In this document: positions 35,973 to 44,565 of the stretch, piece after piece | Numbering within the stretch: position 1 is the first letter of the stretch | Layout of the letters: each line of letters starts with the position of its first letter | Source: Hydrogenophaga sp. BPS33 | GTDB lineage: Bacteria; Pseudomonadota; Gammaproteobacteria; Burkholderiales; Burkholderiaceae_C | Direction of reading: 5' to 3' | NCBI RefSeq assembly: GCF_009859475.1 | Contig: NZ_CP044550.1 | Coordinates: 1-64,000 of the forward strand | DNA: 64,000 nucleotides | Program-made: the position numbers and the translations under genes | Notes under the pieces: model-generated | What the model saw: only the letters and a program-made list of their open reading frames with translations | Databases searched by the model: none | Told to the model about the DNA's origin: nothing

Positions 35973-37449
35973 CGCGGAGCTCCCGATGCCGGGGTAACGG
36001 GTGCCACAGGCTGAATGGAGGTCAGGGTGGGCTCGCCGTCCTTGGGCATCACGAACTCGAACCGAACCCTGTCCCCCTTGGCCACGTTGCCGGGCATGCC
36101 GCCGGCTGGTGCCTTGAACTCCATGGTCATGGCGCCCATGCCGGCCGTCGGGAGCGGGCCATGGGCCAGCAGCGCGCTGTGCGGGTCGATGGCGATCACC
36201 TGCGCTTCACCGGGGTGCCGGGTCAGTGGCGGCGGGGCGGCCTCGCTGTTGAGCCGGGCCGGAAGCGGCCGTTGTCTTCGGCCAGCATCACGACGGTGCG
36301 TTTGCCGGTCTGGATGACCGCTTCGGTGGGGACGAGCAAGGCCTTCTCCGCCCGCATGTCCATGAACCGCATGGTCACGAACATGCCCGGCACCAGGCGC
36401 GCGCCCGGGTTGGCCAGCTCCAGCCGGGCCTTGAGCGTGCGCGTCGCGGCATTGACGTCCGGCAAGATGGCTTGCACCTTGCCTTCGAAGACCGTGCCGG
36501 GCACGGCCGGACTGCGGGCTTGCACCCTGGCACCCGGGCGCAGCAGCGCCGCCTGGCTCTCGGGCACCTCGGCGTTGGCCCAGACCGTGGACAACCCGTT
36601 GATGCGAAACAGGGTCATCCCCGCCGACACCGTCATGCCCTCACGTGCCGCCAGTTCCACGATCACACCACCCAATGGCGCCGTGATCGTGGTGCGGGCC
36701 TGCGTCTTGCCGCTGGCCTCCACCAGTTGGATCTGCTGCTCACTCATGCCCGCCTGGCGCATGCGCTGGCGCGCGCCGTCGACCAGCGATCCCAGGTCGT
36801 TGCCCTGCATGCGCTTGAGGGCCAGAAACTCCTCTTGAGCGGCCACCCAATCCGGCACATACAGGTCCAACACAGGCTGACCCTTGGCCACGGGGTCCAG
36901 CGTGGCACGCACATGCAGGCGCTCGACATAGCCGGTCGCCCGGGCCTGCACGGTGGCCTGGTCGCGTTCGTTGAAAGCAATGTTGCCGACCGCGGAGACC
37001 TGAGGCGACAGCGTGCCTTCGGTGACGGCTGCGGTGCGCACCCCCAGGTTCTGCTGAATCCGCGGGCTGACAGTGACCTTGCCCTGGTCGGAATCGCCAT
37101 CTGCATAGACCGGCACCAGCATCATGTCCATGAACGGCGATTTGGCCGGTTTGTCGAACTTGTTGCCCGGCACCATGGGGTCGTGGTAATAGAGGATCTT
37201 GCGGCCACTGACCGGATCGGTATCGCCCGCCTTGAGGCCTGCGCCGATGTGGCGGCGCGTGGCCTCTTCGCCTTGCGGGAGGGTCCACAGCGACGGGTCG
37301 TCGCTGGCGCTGGTGCTTGCCGCGGGTTGCGCGGTGGCCGATGGCCTATCGCCCATGCCCTGTTGCAAACCCAGCCACCAGGCGCCACCGCCCACGGCAA
37401 CGAGTGCGGCCACAACGGCCAGCGCGATGAGGGAAGTTCTCGGGTTCAT
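35969..37449 (-). pseudogene. cusB: cusB membrane-fusion protein, disrupted by an internal deletion
   Basis: The reading frame from ATG 37449 encodes a normal CusB N-terminus, heavy-metal-binding segment (ILYYHDPMVPGNKFDKPAKSPFMDMMLVPVY) and barrel-sandwich core, but goes out of frame after MLAEDNGRFRP near 36256 and stops at 36223. A second frame continues as [18 protein letters not shown] and then a CusF-like C-terminal domain (GMGAMTMEF) to 35969. About 40 codons expected between RFRP and LNSEA are missing, so this is a deletion with frameshift rather than a single-base error. The ATGA overlap with cusC is retained. Confidence 0.85.
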
Positions 37450-38711
37450 GGCTTCACTCCATTCGTGGTGTCGGGGAACAGGTATTCGAGTTGAGCCCAC
37501 AGGCCGGCGGTGTCGCGCTCCAGGGCCAGGCGCTCCAGGGCCAGGTTCAGCGCGTCGCGGCGCGCCTGCAGCACGGTGCCCAGGCCTTCGCGCCCGCCTC
37601 GGTAGGCGGCCAGCGCCGCGTCAACACGCTGTGTGGCCAGCGGCTGGCGGTGCGCATCCAGGTAGGCCAGCCGGTCCCGCCCCGCGCGCCAGTCCTGCTG
37701 CCAGCGCTGCACTTGCAGCGCTCGCGCGCGCGCCTGCTCCTCGCGCTCGGCTTCGAGTTCGTTCACACGCGCCAGCCGCGCCGCCAGATCGCGCTGCTGG
37801 CGTTGAGGCTTGTCCCACTGCAGTGGCACCGACACGCCGATCGACACCATGTTGGCGAACTGCGAGCCGCGCTGGCTGAACATGATCTCTGCGCTCCAGT
37901 CGGGCCTGAGGTCCTGGCGGGCCACCTCGGCCTCGGCCCGGGCCACGGCTTCGCGGGCCTGCAGCGCGGCGAGATCGGGCAATCGGTCCATCGGGCCGAT
38001 CGTGGCCGTGCCGCGTTGCCATGGCGGGGGATCGGCGAGCGGCTGCTCGGGCGGACCACCGGTGAAGCGCGCCAGTGTGAGGCGGGCGTTGGTGCGCTCG
38101 GCCTGCGCGCCGATCAAGCCCTGCTCCAGTTGCGCCAATGCCTCGCGCGCGCTCAGCGCATCGGCCGTGGAACCGCGTCCTCCGCGCAAGGCAGCCTCGG
38201 TGGTCTGCACCAGCACGCGCGCCTCGGTGATCTGCGCCTGCAGCAACTGCAGGCGCTGCTCCTGCAGGTGGCGCTCCAGCCAGGCCTGCGCCACCTCGGT
38301 CTGCAGCAGAGCCACCCGCTGCGCGCGTTCGCTCAGCGCCGCATCGGCCTCGCGCTCGAAGCGCTCGCCCCGGGCGCGGCGCTTGTCCGCGTTGGGCAAG
38401 GTCTGCATGAGTGCGATGGAGCGCATGGTCATGAAGTCGCGCGTGGTGCTGAAGCGCTCGGGCCCGTTCACCGGCAGGTTGTCCAGCGAAAGGCGCAGCA
38501 CCGGGTCGGGTCGCTGTGCAGCGGCCACCGCCATGTCGCGCGCGCCTTGAGCCGCGGCGGTTGAAGCGTCAAGGCTGCGCGAGCGCGCCAGGGCCGCGTG
38601 CACCGCAGCGCTCAGGCTCAAGGGTTCATCGGCAGCAGCGGGTGTGATCACGGCGAGCAGGCCAGCGAGGGCGAGCACGGCGCGTGTCAGGAAAAGCGAA
38701 GGGTGTTCCAT
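37446..38711 (-). CDS. cusC: Outer-membrane efflux protein of the Cus pump
   Basis: 421-aa TolC-family protein with a signal peptide ([18 protein letters not shown]) and the long helical repeats of the family (SLDASTAAAQGARDMAV, VALLQTEVAQAWLERHLQEQ). No lipobox Cys is seen, unlike E. coli CusC. First of the cusC-cusB-cusA-cusF unit, overlapping cusB by 4 bp. Confidence 0.9.
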   Translation of the reverse strand: MEHPSLFLTRAVLALAGLLAVITPAAADEPLSLSAAVHAALARSRSLDASTAAAQGARDMAVAAAQRPDPVLRLSLDNLPVNGPERFSTTRDFMTMRSIALMQTLPNADKRRARGERFEREADAALSERAQRVALLQTEVAQAWLERHLQEQRLQLLQAQITEARVLVQTTEAALRGGRGSTADALSAREALAQLEQGLIGAQAERTNARLTLARFTGGPPEQPLADPPPWQRGTATIGPMDRLPDLAALQAREAVARAEAEVARQDLRPDWSAEIMFSQRGSQFANMVSIGVSVPLQWDKPQRQQRDLAARLARVNELEAEREEQARARALQVQRWQQDWRAGRDRLAYLDAHRQPLATQRVDAALAAYRGGREGLGTVLQARRDALNLALERLALERDTAGLWAQLEYLFPDTTNGVKP

Positions 38712-38804
38712 GTCTGAGCTCCGGAGCAGGCACGCCGGGGCGCAATGGCCCTGGCAACGTGCGACAGCAGCACCACCGGGCGGCGGCCTGCACTGTGCGG
38801 GGAG

Positions 38805-39167
38805 TCAGATGGAAGTGGGAGGGCGCCAGAGGCGCGAAAGCGAACCCTGTGGCGGGCTGCGCCAGACGGGAGCAAGGGGGTCCTGGGCAGCCTGGGCCTG
38901 GGGCACCAGGGGCTGGAATGGGGGCATGCCGACAGCGGGTGCGGCGCAGCTCTGTGCGCTCTTGCAGGGCTGGCCGGTGCGCTCGAACGTGGCGAGGTCG
39001 TTGCAGCAGTCTTCCATGGCCTGGGCCAAGGTCTCTTCCATGCCGCTGGCGTTTTCTTCCATGGCCATCATGCCCTGCATGGGGCACGGCGCGGGAACCA
39101 CCGGCATGCCCGCAAAAGCCTGCAATGGCATCAGCAGACACAGGAGGAGGACGAGTGCGCGGCGCAT
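38805..39167 (-). CDS. Exported Cys/Met-rich protein
   Basis: 120-aa protein with signal peptide MRRALVLLLCLLMPLQAFAG. Potential metal ligands cluster in PCPMQGMMAMEE and MEDCCNDLATFERTGQPCKSAQSC. No named family recognised. It lies 93 bp upstream of cusC in the same direction and is probably co-transcribed. A decayed paralogue is present at 43806-44000. A role in metal binding in the periplasm is inferred from composition. Confidence 0.65.
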   Translation of the reverse strand: MRRALVLLLCLLMPLQAFAGMPVVPAPCPMQGMMAMEENASGMEETLAQAMEDCCNDLATFERTGQPCKSAQSCAAPAVGMPPFQPLVPQAQAAQDPLAPVWRSPPQGSLSRLWRPPTSI

Positions 39168-39222
39168 GACGCGAATTCTAGGGCTTCCATGCCAGTTGGG
39201 GATCATGGGTGGCCTTTTGGCA

Positions 39223-40542
39223 TCAGCGACTCTCGCGAGGCCAATGCGGGTGGTGGTCATCGATCACGAACGGGTGCGCATGGCGCACGCCATCGCCGGT
39301 GGCGATCGCGCCATGGGCATGACCGCCCGGCAATTCCGGGTGTTCGTGCTGGATCACTTCGGGATCCCGGTGCGGCCAGATGGTCGCCGCGATCCAGAAC
39401 GCCACGGCGCCTGCACCACCCAGGACCGCAAAGCTCACGGCCATGCCATGGCGGGCACCGAGCCAGCCGGCCAAGGGGTAGAACAACAACCAGCAGGCAT
39501 GCGACAGCGCGAACTGCGCCGCAAACAGCGCGGGGCGGTCCTCCGGGTGCGAGGATCGTCGCAACAACCGCCCTGAGGGCGTCTGAGCGATGGAGTAGGT
39601 CAATCCGAGCACGAACCACAAGGCCACGAGCGAGGTGTATCCGTCCACCAGAACCCCGGCGAACATGCCCCCGACCATCAACCCGATTCCGGCCAACATC
39701 ACGCTGCGGTCAGGCAGCTTCTCCAACAGTCGGGGCAGGATCAGCGCAGCCACCATGGAGCCCGCGCCGAAACTGGCCAACGCCCAGGCCACTGCGCTCG
39801 GGGTCAGGCCCAACCTGGCCTGAACGATGACCACCGTGTTGACAAAGACAATGGAGCCCGCCGCCGCCACGGCCGCATTAACCGCCAGCAACCCGCGCAG
39901 CCGGGGTGTGGCCAGGTAGATTCGCAGCCCGCGCGTCGTTCGCTCCCAGACGCCTCGGTGCTTCGTCGCGGGATGCGCGGGCAAGACCACCGACACCACC
40001 AGCGCTGCCGACGCCAGGAATCCCACCACCGTGCCCGCAAACAGATCGTGAAAGCCGATGACCGTGAGCAGTGCGGCAGCCAGCATCGGACTGATCAGGC
40101 TCTCCATGTCGTACGCAAGGCGTGAGAGCGACAAGGCTTTGGTGTAGTCCTTCTCCTGGGGCAGCACGTCGGGGATGGTGGCCTGGAACGTGGGCGTGAA
40201 GGCAGCTGACGCCGCCTGCAAGACGAAAATCAGCACGTACACCTCCCAGATCCGGGAGACAAACGGCAGCGACAGGGCCACACCTGCCCGCACCAGGTCC
40301 AGCGTGACCAGCATGGTGCGCCTGGGCAGGCGATCGGCAAATGCCGCGGCGACCGGTGCCACACCAACGTACGCGACCATCTTGATGGCCAACGCCGTGC
40401 CCAACACCATGCCCGCGCTGTCGCCAGCCAGGTCGAAGGCCAGCAGGCCCAGCGCCACCGTGGCCAGGCCGGTCCCGATCAAGGCAATCACCTGCGCGGC
40501 GAACAAATGGCGGTAGGTGCGGTGGGAAAGAATATTCAACAT
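39223..40542 (-). CDS. nreB: NreB-type MFS nickel efflux protein
   Basis: 439-aa, 12-TM major facilitator (MLNILSHRTYRHLFAAQVIAL at the start). The C-terminal tail is His-rich (QHEHPELPGGHAHG, RHAHPFVIDDHHPH), the hallmark of NreB from nickel-resistant Achromobacter. It follows an NreA/RcnR-type repressor by 46 bp, as in nreAB. The ATG at 40542 is used because upstream sequence overlaps nreA. Confidence 0.88.
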   Translation of the reverse strand: MLNILSHRTYRHLFAAQVIALIGTGLATVALGLLAFDLAGDSAGMVLGTALAIKMVAYVGVAPVAAAFADRLPRRTMLVTLDLVRAGVALSLPFVSRIWEVYVLIFVLQAASAAFTPTFQATIPDVLPQEKDYTKALSLSRLAYDMESLISPMLAAALLTVIGFHDLFAGTVVGFLASAALVVSVVLPAHPATKHRGVWERTTRGLRIYLATPRLRGLLAVNAAVAAAGSIVFVNTVVIVQARLGLTPSAVAWALASFGAGSMVAALILPRLLEKLPDRSVMLAGIGLMVGGMFAGVLVDGYTSLVALWFVLGLTYSIAQTPSGRLLRRSSHPEDRPALFAAQFALSHACWLLFYPLAGWLGARHGMAVSFAVLGGAGAVAFWIAATIWPHRDPEVIQHEHPELPGGHAHGAIATGDGVRHAHPFVIDDHHPHWPRESR

Positions 40543-40588
40543 CGTTTGTGACTCGGTCAATGGCCCAGTGCTGCTGAAAGCCCACGAC

Positions 40589-40867
40589 TCAGAGGTATCG
40601 AGTGATTTCTCTGAACTCCTCCATCGACTGGCGCTGTCCGACACCCAGGGGCCCCACGAGGTCTTCAAGGCAGTGATCCAGATGGTCCTGGATCAGGGAT
40701 TTCTTGGCTTGCTGAATCGCTTTCTCGACCGCCTGCAGCTGCTGCGCGACATCGAGACAGGTTCGCCCCTGTTCCAGCATCTCTATCGTGCTGCTCAGAT
40801 GTCCGCTGGCTCTGCGCAGGCGCTTGATGATGGCCGGGTGGGAGGTGTGTGTATGCGAATGTTTCAT
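40589..40867 (-). CDS. nreA: NreA, CsoR/RcnR-family metal-sensing repressor
   Basis: 92-aa all-helical repressor. Likely ligands are His3, Cys37, His62 and Cys66. The C-x24-H-x3-C triad is the CsoR pattern, but with an N-terminal His it also matches the nickel sensor InrS. Context with nreB points to nickel. The dyad CCCCTAGGGG at 40880 lies 12 bp upstream of its ATG and is the probable operator, also controlling the divergent genes. Confidence 0.88.
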   Translation of the reverse strand: MKHSHTHTSHPAIIKRLRRASGHLSSTIEMLEQGRTCLDVAQQLQAVEKAIQQAKKSLIQDHLDHCLEDLVGPLGVGQRQSMEEFREITRYL

Positions 40868-40879
40868 GGCGGATCGTAT

Positions 40880-40901
40880 CCCCTAGGGGGGTTACTATAA
40901 T
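40880..40901. promoter_or_regulatory. NreA operator and divergent promoter
   Basis: CCCCTAGGGG (40880-40889) is a G-run/C-run dyad typical of CsoR/RcnR operators. It is followed by a TATAAT -10 box (40896-40901) for rightward transcription toward the His-rich gene. Repressor binding would block the divergent promoters together. Confidence 0.75.
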
Positions 40902-40936
40902 CCACCCTTGTCTGCTCCAACACGCACTCGCACTCC

Positions 40937-41341
40937 ATGACCCTGCATGTCCCGTTCTCATTGCGGCCTACCCGGGCAGCGCTGGGCGTGCGATGGCTGG
41001 TGCTGATTGTGATCATGGTCGGCGCGATCATTTCTTCGATAGGGTTGACGAGTTCCCATGGCCTTGCTGCCATCTCGGCAGAGCATCAAATGGCTCCACT
41101 GTCGCCCGAGGATTCACACGGGCATTCGCATGGCGATCAGGGCAACGAAGTCGCAGCGGCTGGCAGCATCGTGGGCGCTGAGCATCCGCACCATGCAGTA
41201 GACCATTCACACGACAAGGCCCACGCCTTGCCTTTGGGATGGAGCACCGCAGCACCGCCCGCGCCAAGCTGGCGCGTGCTGGTGCGGCCGTGGATTGAAA
41301 TGGTTCAGGCGTCCCGGCTCGAACGTCCACCCATGGTCTGA
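40937..41341 (+). CDS. His-rich exported or membrane-anchored protein
   Basis: 134-aa protein with one hydrophobic segment (WLVLIVIMVGAIISSIGLT) and His clusters SHGHSHGDQG and HPHHAVDHSHDKAH. Proteins of this composition often bind nickel or zinc. Rightward, immediately downstream of the NreA operator and upstream of hupE. Function not known beyond probable metal binding. Confidence 0.65.
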   Translation: MTLHVPFSLRPTRAALGVRWLVLIVIMVGAIISSIGLTSSHGLAAISAEHQMAPLSPEDSHGHSHGDQGNEVAAAGSIVGAEHPHHAVDHSHDKAHALPLGWSTAAPPAPSWRVLVRPWIEMVQASRLERPPMV

Positions 41342-41406
41342 GGACTTCTTCGTCCTCGCGCTGCGATTCGCGGCGCTCCTATTTCTTTCAGACCATTGGA
41401 GTCTTC

Positions 41407-42144
41407 ATGCACAGCCTTCTTCAAGACAGGCTGCCACGTTCGCCATGGGCGACGTGGCAGTCACGTCTCTTGCTACTTTCGGCGCTCTTCATCTTGTTGC
41501 TCATTGGGACCTCCGAGGCTTTCGCCCATGCGGTGACCGCTGGCGACAAGGGCTACATCCAGGAAATATCGGGCGTCAACCTGCTGCCCTTCATGTACCT
41601 GGGTGCCAAGCACATGATGACCGGCTACGACCACCTGCTGTTCCTGTTTGGGGTGATCTTCTTCCTGTACCGGCTTTCCCACATCGGTCTGTATGTGAGC
41701 CTGTTCGCATTGGGACACTCCACCACCATGATCCTGGGCGTTTACTTCAACGTCGGGATCAACAGCTATCTGATCGACGCGATCATTGGTCTGTCGGTCG
41801 TCTACAAAGCTTTGGACAACCTGGGTGCTTTTCAGCGGTGGCTGGGGTTTCAGCCCAACACCAAGATCGCCACCCTGGTGTTTGGCCTGTTCCACGGCTT
41901 TGGCCTGTCCACCAAGATCCTGGAGTACGAAATCTCCCCAGACGGACTGGTGCCCAACCTGCTCGCCTTCAACGTGGGTGTGGAAATCGGGCAACTGCTG
42001 GCATTGACGGTCATCCTGATCGGCATGAGCTATTGGCGCCGCACCCCCAGTTTCATCCGCAATGCCTACACCGCCAACGTCGCCATGATGAGCGCGGGCT
42101 TCATCTTGGTGGGCATGCAGCTCACCGGCTTCTTCGTATCGTGA
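41407..42144 (+). CDS. hupE: HupE/UreJ-type membrane protein
   Basis: 245-aa integral membrane protein. Signature segments MTGYDHLLFLFGVIFFLY and FALGHSTTMILGVY match HupE/UreJ nickel or cobalt permeases, with FGLFHGFGLSTKI later. Encoded in the nickel-responsive divergent unit, which supports a Ni/Co role. No hydrogenase or urease genes are seen in the window. Confidence 0.82.
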   Translation: MHSLLQDRLPRSPWATWQSRLLLLSALFILLLIGTSEAFAHAVTAGDKGYIQEISGVNLLPFMYLGAKHMMTGYDHLLFLFGVIFFLYRLSHIGLYVSLFALGHSTTMILGVYFNVGINSYLIDAIIGLSVVYKALDNLGAFQRWLGFQPNTKIATLVFGLFHGFGLSTKILEYEISPDGLVPNLLAFNVGVEIGQLLALTVILIGMSYWRRTPSFIRNAYTANVAMMSAGFILVGMQLTGFFVS

Positions 42145-42164
42145 ACACCCAAGGAACACTGACC

Positions 42165-42821
42165 ATGTACAACGCTGAAACGCCTTTGCGCGCCGAGTTG
42201 CCGTCCTCCAGACAACTGCTGCGCTCCACCGCCCTGGCTACCATCTCCGCCATCGTGATCCTGGTGGCGATCGTGCTGCCCGCTGAGTACGGTATCGACC
42301 CCACAGGTGTGGGCCGCGTCCTGCGAATGACAGAGATGGGTGAAATCAAGCAGCAGCTGGCGGCAGAAGCCGCAGCTGATGCAACTGCAGCGTCTGCGGG
42401 AAATCCTGCCGCACCGGTCGCCGCAGTCATGGCGAACGCAAGTGCGGCGACATCCGATGCCCTGATCGCGGCCCCGAAGGCTGCGCTCACAGCCCAACCT
42501 CAAGCAAACTGGCGCGACGAAGTGACATTCACCCTTGCCTCGGGCGAAGGAAAGGAAATCAAGTTGCGCATGAATGAGGGTGAAAAGGCCGAATTTGAGT
42601 GGGTCGTCAATGGAGGCTCTGTTAACTTCGATACCCACGGCGATGGCGGCGGGCGTTCCATCAGCTACGAAAAGGGCCGCGGCGTGCCGGCCGACGATGG
42701 CAATCTGGTGGCGGCGTTCACCGGCAACCATGGTTGGTATTGGCGCAACCGAGGTCAGGCAACTGTGAAGGTCGTGCTCCGCACGCGTGGCCAGTACAGC
42801 GACCTCAAGCAGGTCCAGTGA
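42165..42821 (+). CDS. Transmembrane anchor protein next to HupE
   Basis: 218-aa protein with one N-terminal TM segment (ALATISAIVILVAIVLPAEYGID), an Ala-rich linker and a periplasmic beta-type domain (GGSVNFDTHGDG, NHGWYWRNRGQATVKVVLRTRG). Proteins of this type are commonly encoded immediately downstream of HupE. Starts 20 bp after hupE. Biochemical role unknown. Confidence 0.7.
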   Translation: MYNAETPLRAELPSSRQLLRSTALATISAIVILVAIVLPAEYGIDPTGVGRVLRMTEMGEIKQQLAAEAAADATAASAGNPAAPVAAVMANASAATSDALIAAPKAALTAQPQANWRDEVTFTLASGEGKEIKLRMNEGEKAEFEWVVNGGSVNFDTHGDGGGRSISYEKGRGVPADDGNLVAAFTGNHGWYWRNRGQATVKVVLRTRGQYSDLKQVQ

Positions 42822-43012
42822 TCTGAAAAGAGAGCGGCGATGCGAGAGCCGCTCTCCATGAGAGCACGCTACCTGCGGAGCCGTTCGCAAACGAACGCCA
42901 TTGGCGCATTCGTACAAGACGCCATGCAGGCCGCGCATCAGAATGCGTCGATTGTCCGCAGCCACGCAGTGCCGGGACCGAGAGTGATTGATGTCCTTGG
43001 AAGGATTCGCCC

Positions 43013-43585
43013 GTGTCTCTATCAACCGATCAAAGTATCTTCCTCAAGAGCTGGCTCAAGCGGCCCATGAAAACTGGGGCCGTGGCGCCATCCAGCAACG
43101 CATTGGCGCGCCTCATCACCCGCGACATCGTGCCCGATGGAGGACCTGTCATCGAACTGGGCCCGGGGACCGGAGCCTTCACGCGATGCATCCTCTCCAA
43201 GGGAGTGCCCGAGTCCGCTCTCACGCTGGTGGAGAACAGTCCAGACTTCACGGTGTTGCTGCGACAACGCTTTCCAAAGGCACATCTGCTTGAAATGGAT
43301 GTGACCCGAATGCGTATGCGGAAGGACCCGTGGAAGACGATGCAGGCTCAGGCCGTGATATCCGGCCTGCCACTATTGACCATGGGAATGCGCGCACAGT
43401 GGAATGTGGTCGGTGCCTGCATGCAAAGTTTGCGTTCTGGAGCGGCGCTGTACCAATTCACCTACATGACTCGGTGTCCCATTGCACCAGAGATTCTTGC
43501 TCGAATGGGCCTGAGGGTCGAACGCGTCGGAAGCTCATTCTTCAACTTGCCTCCCGCCTCGGTGTATCGAATCTCGCGGAGATGA
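43013..43585 (+). CDS. PmtA-like SAM-dependent methyltransferase
   Basis: 190-aa Rossmann methyltransferase with motif I VIELGPGTGAFTRCIL and the KTGAVAPSSNALAR N-terminus shared by phospholipid N-methyltransferases of the PmtA group. Late motif AVISGLPLLTM. It is an isolated gene between the nickel region and the copper region, and it is not obviously linked to metal resistance. Confidence 0.8.
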   Translation: MSLSTDQSIFLKSWLKRPMKTGAVAPSSNALARLITRDIVPDGGPVIELGPGTGAFTRCILSKGVPESALTLVENSPDFTVLLRQRFPKAHLLEMDVTRMRMRKDPWKTMQAQAVISGLPLLTMGMRAQWNVVGACMQSLRSGAALYQFTYMTRCPIAPEILARMGLRVERVGSSFFNLPPASVYRISRR

Positions 43586-43635
43586 CATGCAGAGATCCCA
43601 CATCGGTGCCGGCAACGCACACACAGCAAGAAGAG

Positions 43636-43770
43636 TAAACCGCAAACAGAACTGCGTACTTGCTTTGGTGATCGCCAGAACCAACCCTGCGCCATCCGAG
43701 TAAGAATGAGTGCGCGCATTTTTCACACGATAGAACCGATCGAACTACCGCAGCTGATCAGCGGCAGAGC
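43636..43770 (-). pseudogene. Relic of a cusS-like sensor kinase 3' end
   Basis: Minus-strand sequence encodes YSDGAGLVLAITKA and STQFCLRF, near-identical in DNA to the 3' end of the intact cusS at 44566-44740, but about 11 codons between the two pieces are deleted. It is an isolated fragment without the rest of the kinase. Indicates a former duplicate of the copper-regulation locus. Confidence 0.75.
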
Positions 43771-43805
43771 GGCTCAGCAACCCGGGCTCAGGTAATCCGG
43801 CGCGA

Positions 43806-44000
43806 TTCAATCCGAGTAGGTACGCGGACATCCAGGCGGCGTGGGCTGTGCAACTCTGGCTGGGCGTGCAGGCCTAGCCGGTGTGCTCGAAGGTAGGTGC
43901 GTCGTTGCAGCAGTCTTCCATCGCATCGACCTTGTCGCGGGCATTGATGTCCCTGGCCATCATGCCGCAAGGGCATTCAGTTGACACAGGACGAGGGCGG
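43806..44000 (-). pseudogene. Relic of the Cys/Met-rich exported protein
   Basis: The minus strand encodes CPCGMMARDINARDKVDAMEDC and then CNDAPTFEHTG followed by a TAG and CTPSQSCTAHAAW, matching the layout of the intact protein at 38805-39167 (MEDCCNDLATFERTG, CKSAQSC). The stop codon and loss of the signal peptide show decay. Confidence 0.7.
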
Positions 44001-44125
44001 GCGGACTGTGGTGCTTGCCGTCGCGGTGGGTTGCTGCCTTGCGTCGATCTCACTGTGCGCTGCCGCACAGTCAGGCGGCGTTGCCGTGGCAATGATCAAG
44101 TCATCTACATGCTCAGGAGATCCCT

Positions 44126-44527
44126 ATGAAATACGTCAAGCTGATTTCCTTGCCCGCGCTGTGCCTCGTATCGGTGACCGCACTATGCGGGGTGTCGGCT
44201 TTAGCTCAGGCCCAAACTAGTCCAGCGACGAGCCCTTCTGCGACCATGCCCATGGGGGAAATGCACAAGGGCTCGGCTGACGCCAAGGACATGAAAGCTT
44301 CCATGATGATGGGCATGGAGGAAATGCAGAAGATGCCGATGACGGGCAACGTCGACAAGGATTTCGCATTGATGATGAAAATTCACCACCAGAAAGCCTT
44401 GAACATGGCCGAACTGGAGCTGAAGAACGGCAAGTCTTCCGAAATGAAGGCCATGGCCAAACAGATCATCGCGGCGCAAAAGAAGGAAATTGCACAGTTC
44501 GACAAGTGGCTCGCAGCGCAGAAGTGA
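44126..44527 (+). CDS. DUF305-family exported protein
   Basis: 133-aa protein with signal peptide (LPALCLVSVTALCGVSALAQA), a Met-rich segment (MPMGEMHKG, MMMGMEEMQKMPMTG) and a DUF305 helical domain with KIHHQKALNMAELEL, the HH pair typical of the family. DUF305 proteins such as CopM are linked to copper binding. It converges with the cusS gene and lies beside other copper genes. Confidence 0.82.
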   Translation: MKYVKLISLPALCLVSVTALCGVSALAQAQTSPATSPSATMPMGEMHKGSADAKDMKASMMMGMEEMQKMPMTGNVDKDFALMMKIHHQKALNMAELELKNGKSSEMKAMAKQIIAAQKKEIAQFDKWLAAQK

Positions 44528-44565
44528 TCGGCATAGATGAAGGGGATACGTTGGGCTGAACCTCT

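Noticed and set aside
38644..39576. Plus-strand frames opposite cusC and the Cys-rich protein
   Set aside because: They overlap better-supported minus-strand genes and show no domain or signal.
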